A DNA stretch of 64,000 nucleotides from Mucilaginibacter arboris (lineage in GTDB: Bacteria; Bacteroidota; Bacteroidia; Sphingobacteriales; Sphingobacteriaceae). The position numbers and the translations under genes are program-made. The DNA lies in the NCBI RefSeq assembly GCF_009754915.1, contig NZ_WPIK01000003.1:248001-312000 (forward strand). Direction: 5' to 3'. This document shows, piece by piece, positions 59,956 through 64,000 of this stretch (position 1 is its first letter; every line of letters begins with the position of its first letter). The notes beneath the pieces were generated by a model. That model was not told where the DNA came from. It saw only the letters and a program-made list of their open reading frames with translations, and did no database searches.

Positions 59956-61920
59956 ATGAATCAAAATTTACGCTTTTGCTTGCTATTGATCTTGCTGCCA
60001 TGCTGTTTTTATGCAGAAAAAACTTGTGCGCAACGGCAAATGGAAAACCTTGGCCGGGGCGTAATTGCTGTTCGTAAAAGTGCCGATTCAGTTTATGTAG
60101 GATGGCGTTTGCTGGGAACTGATCCTGATGAAATAACCTTTAACCTGTATCGTCAATCAGGAAATGCAAGTCCTGTTAAACTCAACTCTTCTCCAATAAA
60201 ACAAACTACTGATTTTATCGATGTAAAAGCAAACTCGTCCGAACCCAATTCCTATTTTGTAAAACCGGTACTAAAAGGAGCAGAGCAGCAGGCGGGTAAA
60301 GCTTATACGCTGGCAGCAAATTCGCCCATTCGGCAATATATTTCTATTCCAATTCAAGCTCCTCCTCCCGGAGAAGTGATGGGAAGCAAATTTTCGTATA
60401 GCGCTAACGATGTTTCTGTTGGAGATTTAGATGGTGACGGCGAGTACGAGCTAATTTTAAAATGGGACCCTTCCAATTCTAAAAATCCACCGCAAAAAGG
60501 CTTTACCGGAAACCAGATTTTAGATGCTTACAAAATGGATGGAACAAGGCTTTGGCGTATTGATCTTGGTAAAAATATTCGTTCCGGAGCAGCTTATACG
60601 CAGTTTTTGGTTTATGATTTGGATGGAGATGGCAAAGCAGAAATAGTTTGTAAAACTGCTGATGGAACGATAGACGGACAAGGAAAAATCATTGGCGATG
60701 CTACGAAAGACTGGCGGTTTAAAGAACCGGAAAGCGACCCGAAATACGGAAAAATTGTAGAAGGGCCGGAGTATTTAACCGTTTTTAACGGATTAACCGG
60801 AGCGGCTTTAGCGACAGAAAATTATACGCCAAACCGTTATCCGTTAGATGGTTGGGGCGGGATTGGCGGAAACGGCGGAAACGATAATACCGGAGGCAGG
60901 CCGGATCGGTTTAGCGCTTGTGTTGCCTATTTAGATGGCGTGTACCCAAGCGTAGTAATGGTCCGTGGTTGGTATGGCCGTTCGGCTTTATCTGCCTGGG
61001 ATTTTAGGAACGGAAAATTAACGCAGCGTTGGATTTTTGATTCTAAGGATGCTAAAAATCCTTATTCCGGTATGGGCAACCATAATTTAAGTGTTGCAGA
61101 TATGGACGGTGATGGAAAAGATGAAATTTGCATTGGCGCCATGACAGTGGATGATAACGGAAAAGGTTTGTACACAACAGGTTTGCGCCATGGCGATGCT
61201 TTACATGTAAGTGCGATGGATCCGTCAAAATCAGGTTTACAAGTTTTTGGCATCCACGAAAGTGAAGAAAAAACGCTTGCATTAAAAACGCCAGGTGTGG
61301 CAATGTTTGATGCTAAAACAGGAAAAATTCTATGGAGTTTAGGGCCGGGAGTTGATGTAGGAAGAGGAGTTGCTGCTGATATCGATCCAACTCATGCTGG
61401 TTTTGAAAATTGGGGCGGGCCTGGCGGTTTACGAGATATAAATGGTAAAACCATCACAGAAAAAGCACCTTCATCAACTAATTTTCTGGTTTGGTGGGAT
61501 GCGGATTTAACGCGCGAATTATTAGATAAAAATCACATTGATAAATGGAATTGGAAAACTGAAACAACTGACCGCTTATTGACTGCTGAAAATTGCGTTT
61601 CTAACAACGGCACCAAAGCTACACCTTGTTTAAGCGCAGACTTGTTTGGCGATTGGCGTGAAGAAGTGGTCTGGCGAACAGCAGATAACAAAGAACTTCG
61701 AATTTACACAACCACTATTCCTGCTAAAAACCGCATTTACACTTTAATGCATAACCCGGAATATCGGCTAAGTATTGCCTGGCAAAATGTAGCTTATAAT
61801 CAACCGCCTCATACAGATTTTTTTCTGGGAGAAGGTATGGCAAAACCACCCCGGCCTAAAATTTATGTGCTAAAAGAAGCATCAGTTCAAATTAAAAATA
61901 TCAAACCTGCAAAACCATAA
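59956..61920 (+). CDS. Rhamnogalacturonan lyase, PL11 (first paralogue)
   Basis: A 654-residue secreted beta-propeller lyase with signal MNQNLRFCLLLILLPCCFYAEKTCAQ. It eliminates across rhamnogalacturonan I backbones. Typical PL11 features: RQMENLGRGVIAV at the mature start, Ca2+ loops DLDGDGEYELILKWDPSN and DLDGDGKAEIVCKTADGT, GGNDNTGGRPDRF, DMDGDGKDEICIGAM, ARHGDALHVSAMD-type GDALHV, and a C-terminal LSADLFGDWREEVVWR. The conserved LKWDPSN loop is kept, as in endo-type YesW-like enzymes. The second paralogue begins three bases later. Confidence 0.95.
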   Translation: MNQNLRFCLLLILLPCCFYAEKTCAQRQMENLGRGVIAVRKSADSVYVGWRLLGTDPDEITFNLYRQSGNASPVKLNSSPIKQTTDFIDVKANSSEPNSYFVKPVLKGAEQQAGKAYTLAANSPIRQYISIPIQAPPPGEVMGSKFSYSANDVSVGDLDGDGEYELILKWDPSNSKNPPQKGFTGNQILDAYKMDGTRLWRIDLGKNIRSGAAYTQFLVYDLDGDGKAEIVCKTADGTIDGQGKIIGDATKDWRFKEPESDPKYGKIVEGPEYLTVFNGLTGAALATENYTPNRYPLDGWGGIGGNGGNDNTGGRPDRFSACVAYLDGVYPSVVMVRGWYGRSALSAWDFRNGKLTQRWIFDSKDAKNPYSGMGNHNLSVADMDGDGKDEICIGAMTVDDNGKGLYTTGLRHGDALHVSAMDPSKSGLQVFGIHESEEKTLALKTPGVAMFDAKTGKILWSLGPGVDVGRGVAADIDPTHAGFENWGGPGGLRDINGKTITEKAPSSTNFLVWWDADLTRELLDKNHIDKWNWKTETTDRLLTAENCVSNNGTKATPCLSADLFGDWREEVVWRTADNKELRIYTTTIPAKNRIYTLMHNPEYRLSIAWQNVAYNQPPHTDFFLGEGMAKPPRPKIYVLKEASVQIKNIKPAKP

Positions 61921-61923
61921 GTT

Positions 61924-63816
61924 ATGAATCAAAAATTACGCTTCTGCTTTTTATTGTTTTTTGTGCCATGCTGTTTTTATGCACCTAAAATTAGTGCGCA
62001 ACGGCAAATGGAAAACCTGGGCCGTGGTATCATCGCCGTACATAAAAGTGCTGATTCTGTTTTTGTAAGCTGGCGCATGTTAGGCACGGAGCCGCAGGAT
62101 ATTGCCTTTAATTTGTATCGTAAAACAGGAAATGCAGCGCCTGTAAAACTCAACAAAACACCAATAACAGAAAGTACAAATTATGAAGATGCCAGGGTAA
62201 ATTTCTCTCAACCCAATACTTATTTTGTAAAACCGGTTTTAAAAGGCGCGGAGCAGGAAGCGGGCAAACCTTATACATTGGCAGCAAATGCGCCGGTGCA
62301 GCAGTACATCAATATTCCACTTAAAACACCGCAAGGTTATACGCCCAATGATGCTTCTGTAGGCGACCTGGATGGTGATGGCGAGTACGAAATTATCCTG
62401 CACCAAACCGGCCGCGGCCGCGATACGCCTTCGCCTGGGCTTACAGATCCTCCTATTTTCCAGGCTTATAAGATGGACGGAACATTATTGTGGACGATCA
62501 ATCTCGGTAAAAACATCCGCGAAGGCGCGCACTACACCCAGTTTATGGTTTATGATTTAGATGGAGATGGCATAGCAGAATTTGCCTGTAAAACCGCAGA
62601 CGGAACGGTAGATGGAAAAGGAAAAGTAATCGGCGATTCTACCAAAGACTGGCGTACATTAAATGTTGAACCAAGAAACGTGATGTACGGGAAAATAATG
62701 AACGGACCGGAATACTTTACCATCTTTAGCGGCAAAACCGGCGAAGCTTTGGCTACTACCGATTATATTCCAAGCCGTTATCCAACCAATGGCTGGAACG
62801 GTCATGGTGGTAATGGCGGCCACGATGATACTGGTAACCGTGTTGATCGTTTTACGGCTTGTATTGCTTATCTCGATGGCGTTCATCCCAGCGTTGTAAT
62901 GTGCCGTGGTTATTATGGCAGGTCAGTTTTGGCTGCCTGGGATTGGCGGAATGGAAAACTGACTTCACGTTGGGTTTTTGATAGTAAAGATGGCGAAAAT
63001 CCGTATTCCGGCCAGGGTTATCATAATTTGAGCGTAGCAGATGTGGATGGCGATGGCAAAGATGAAATTGTTTACGGATCGATGGTGGTGGATGATAATG
63101 GCAAAGGGCTTTTTAGTACCGGTTACCGTCATGGCGATGCGTTGCATGTTTCCGATCTGGATATTTCAAGGCCGGGTTTAGAAGTTTTCGGCATCCACGA
63201 AATTGAAGAAGGGACAAAAGGGCCAGGCGTTACGGTTTATGATGCCAGAACAGGAGAAACTTTATTTAAAGGTTCCATGGACCAGGATGTGGGAAGAGGC
63301 GTTGCCGACGATATTGATCCGGCTTATCCCGGAGCAGAAATGTGGTGGTCGGGCTCCAACGGTTTATACACCATAAAAGGGGTACGAATTGGAGATGCGC
63401 CCAGATCAACCAACTTTTTAAGCTGGTGGGATGGCGATTTAAACAGAGAATTGCTTGATGGCAATCACATTGATAAATACAAAGGCGGCAGATTATTAAC
63501 GGCGGAAGGCTGCGTTTCCAACAACGGAACCAAATCAACACCTGCTTTAAGCGCTGATTTATTTGGCGACTGGCGCGAAGAAGTGATGTTCCGCACGGCC
63601 GATAACCAGAATTTAAGAATTTATACCACAACCATTCCTACCAAACATAAAATTTATACGTTGATGCACGACCCGCAATACCGGTTAAGTATCGCCTGGC
63701 AAAACGTGGGTTACAACCAGCCGCCGCATACGGGTTTTTATTTGGGAAGTGATATGAAAATGTTGCCGAAACCCAATATTGTGTTGGTAAAAAAAGCATC
63801 AGCACAAAAGAAATAA
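61924..63816 (+). CDS. Rhamnogalacturonan lyase, PL11 (second paralogue)
   Basis: A 630-residue secreted lyase, tandem paralogue of the preceding gene, sharing the start (MNQKLRFCFLLFFVPCCFYAP), RQMENLGRGIIAV, the Ca2+ loops (DLDGDGEYEIILHQ, DLDGDGIAEFACKTADGT, DVDGDGKDEIVYGS), GDALHV and LSADLFGDWREEVMFR. It differs in the loop after the first calcium site, where LKWDPSN is replaced by LHQTGRGRDT, and by shorter segments around it. This suggests a different cleavage mode or substrate, perhaps exo-type. It is followed by a dispersed-motif pair. Confidence 0.94.
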   Translation: MNQKLRFCFLLFFVPCCFYAPKISAQRQMENLGRGIIAVHKSADSVFVSWRMLGTEPQDIAFNLYRKTGNAAPVKLNKTPITESTNYEDARVNFSQPNTYFVKPVLKGAEQEAGKPYTLAANAPVQQYINIPLKTPQGYTPNDASVGDLDGDGEYEIILHQTGRGRDTPSPGLTDPPIFQAYKMDGTLLWTINLGKNIREGAHYTQFMVYDLDGDGIAEFACKTADGTVDGKGKVIGDSTKDWRTLNVEPRNVMYGKIMNGPEYFTIFSGKTGEALATTDYIPSRYPTNGWNGHGGNGGHDDTGNRVDRFTACIAYLDGVHPSVVMCRGYYGRSVLAAWDWRNGKLTSRWVFDSKDGENPYSGQGYHNLSVADVDGDGKDEIVYGSMVVDDNGKGLFSTGYRHGDALHVSDLDISRPGLEVFGIHEIEEGTKGPGVTVYDARTGETLFKGSMDQDVGRGVADDIDPAYPGAEMWWSGSNGLYTIKGVRIGDAPRSTNFLSWWDGDLNRELLDGNHIDKYKGGRLLTAEGCVSNNGTKSTPALSADLFGDWREEVMFRTADNQNLRIYTTTIPTKHKIYTLMHDPQYRLSIAWQNVGYNQPPHTGFYLGSDMKMLPKPNIVLVKKASAQKK

Positions 63817-63841
63817 GCACCATGAACAGCAACAGATGGAG

Positions 63842-63892
63842 TTTTTTAGGTGGTAAAAGAAGCATGCTTCCTGCTGTCATGCTTCTTTTATC
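63842..63892. terminator. Inverted dispersed-motif pair after the lyase operon
   Basis: T6-AGGTG then GTAAAAGAAGCAT (63842-63865) and ATGCTTCTTTTATC (63879-63892) give a stem of about 13 bp with a 13-nt loop, 26 bp after the second lyase stop. A 29-codon frame from 63822 runs through it but looks incidental. Confidence 0.72.
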
Positions 63893-63937
63893 AGACAAAA
63901 GCTCAACTTAAAAACCTAAATCATTAAACTTATCACT

Positions 63938-64000
63938 ATGTTATTTTTTACAAGATCAATTCAGTTAAAAACCAGGAGCAAATGGATGGTTCCGGTGCTT
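63938..64000 (+). CDS. Start of a further gene (partial)
   Basis: ATG at 63938 opens a frame to the window end, reading MLFFTRSIQLKTRSKWMVPVL. The basic stretch followed by the beginning of a hydrophobic run looks like a signal peptide, so another exported protein of the pectin cluster is likely. The product cannot be named from 21 codons. Confidence 0.5.
   Translation, partial: MLFFTRSIQLKTRSKWMVPVL

Noticed and set aside
63822-63911. A 29-codon gene MNSNRWSFLGG...
   Set aside because: It consists mostly of an inverted motif pair and is not supported by a ribosome-binding site or homology; kept only as a finding.

Overview
The window looks like chromosome from a Bacteroidota bacterium of the Sphingobacteriaceae type (Mucilaginibacter/Pedobacter-like). 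This rests on gene content: a T9SS type-B sorted giant PKD protein, a TonB-dependent receptor with a carboxypeptidase-like N-domain, a PD40/OmpA protein, DUF4142 and DUF1080 proteins, PL11 and GH28 pectin enzymes, and at least one promoter of the Bacteroidota TTTG / TAnnTTTG type. The genus is inference. No tRNA, rRNA, CRISPR array or prophage was seen; the one RNA gene found is rnpB.

Layout. 1-2.7 kb: start of ligA (minus, cut by the window edge), a DUF1634/TauE-SafE membrane pair, and an MpaB-type oxygenase. 2.8-3.3 kb: an internally deleted insertion sequence with matching terminal inverted repeats. 3.4-13.7 kb: housekeeping genes manC, recQ, an OmpA/PD40 protein, queE, a lipoprotein, a Rieske protein, folD and lepA. 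13.9-16.9 kb: decaying toxin-antitoxin genes (an antitoxin with an internal stop, a frameshifted YoeB-like toxin, a hicA fragment parted from hicB by a TlpA-like gene) and a fructosamine-kinase-like gene. 17-26 kb: a PIF1-like helicase, a Y-family polymerase, a NUDIX hydrolase, a DUF1080 protein, a truncated haemoglobin, a holin-like membrane protein, an NtrC-type regulator and RNase P RNA. 26-28.6 kb: a DUF4142 lipoprotein and an S53 peptidase. 28.8-32.8 kb: a polysaccharide O-acetylation/glycosyl transfer cluster (SGNH-like, MBOAT, YdcF, GT2). 33-39.2 kb: a seven-gene plus-strand cluster that looks metal- (probably copper-) related: small Cys/His protein, TonB receptor, PepSY protein, heavy-metal-binding lipoprotein, another lipoprotein, SCO and cytochrome c. 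39.3-47.7 kb: a compact minus-strand defence operon of SNF2-type helicase, type III-like Mod and Res, then a frameshifted toxin-like gene, a small protein and a SecB-like chaperone. 48-56.2 kb: the 2726-residue surface protein with three long internal repeats. 56.5-64 kb: a pectin/rhamnogalacturonan degradation cluster (GH28, GH39-like, two tandem PL11 lyases, start of another gene).

The most striking signal is not a gene. A 14-bp motif, GATAAAAGAAGCAT, recurs in both orientations through the whole window. By eye I count 29 exact copies of its 12-bp core TAAAAGAAGCAT plus 9 copies of the T-variant TAAAAGAAGTAT, about one per 1.7 kb, where well under one is expected by chance. Copies lie between genes (often as inverted pairs at gene ends) and inside genes in several reading frames. 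Many intergenic copies have a T-run followed by AGGT or similar just before the core. This is the pattern of DNA-uptake or other genome-wide DNA-recognition sequences, which I do not know to have been described for this group.

The second candidate for something new is the 39.3-47.7 kb operon. It joins a restriction-modification-like set to what looks like a toxin-antitoxin-chaperone module, resembling CmdTAC in layout, whose toxin reading frame is broken.
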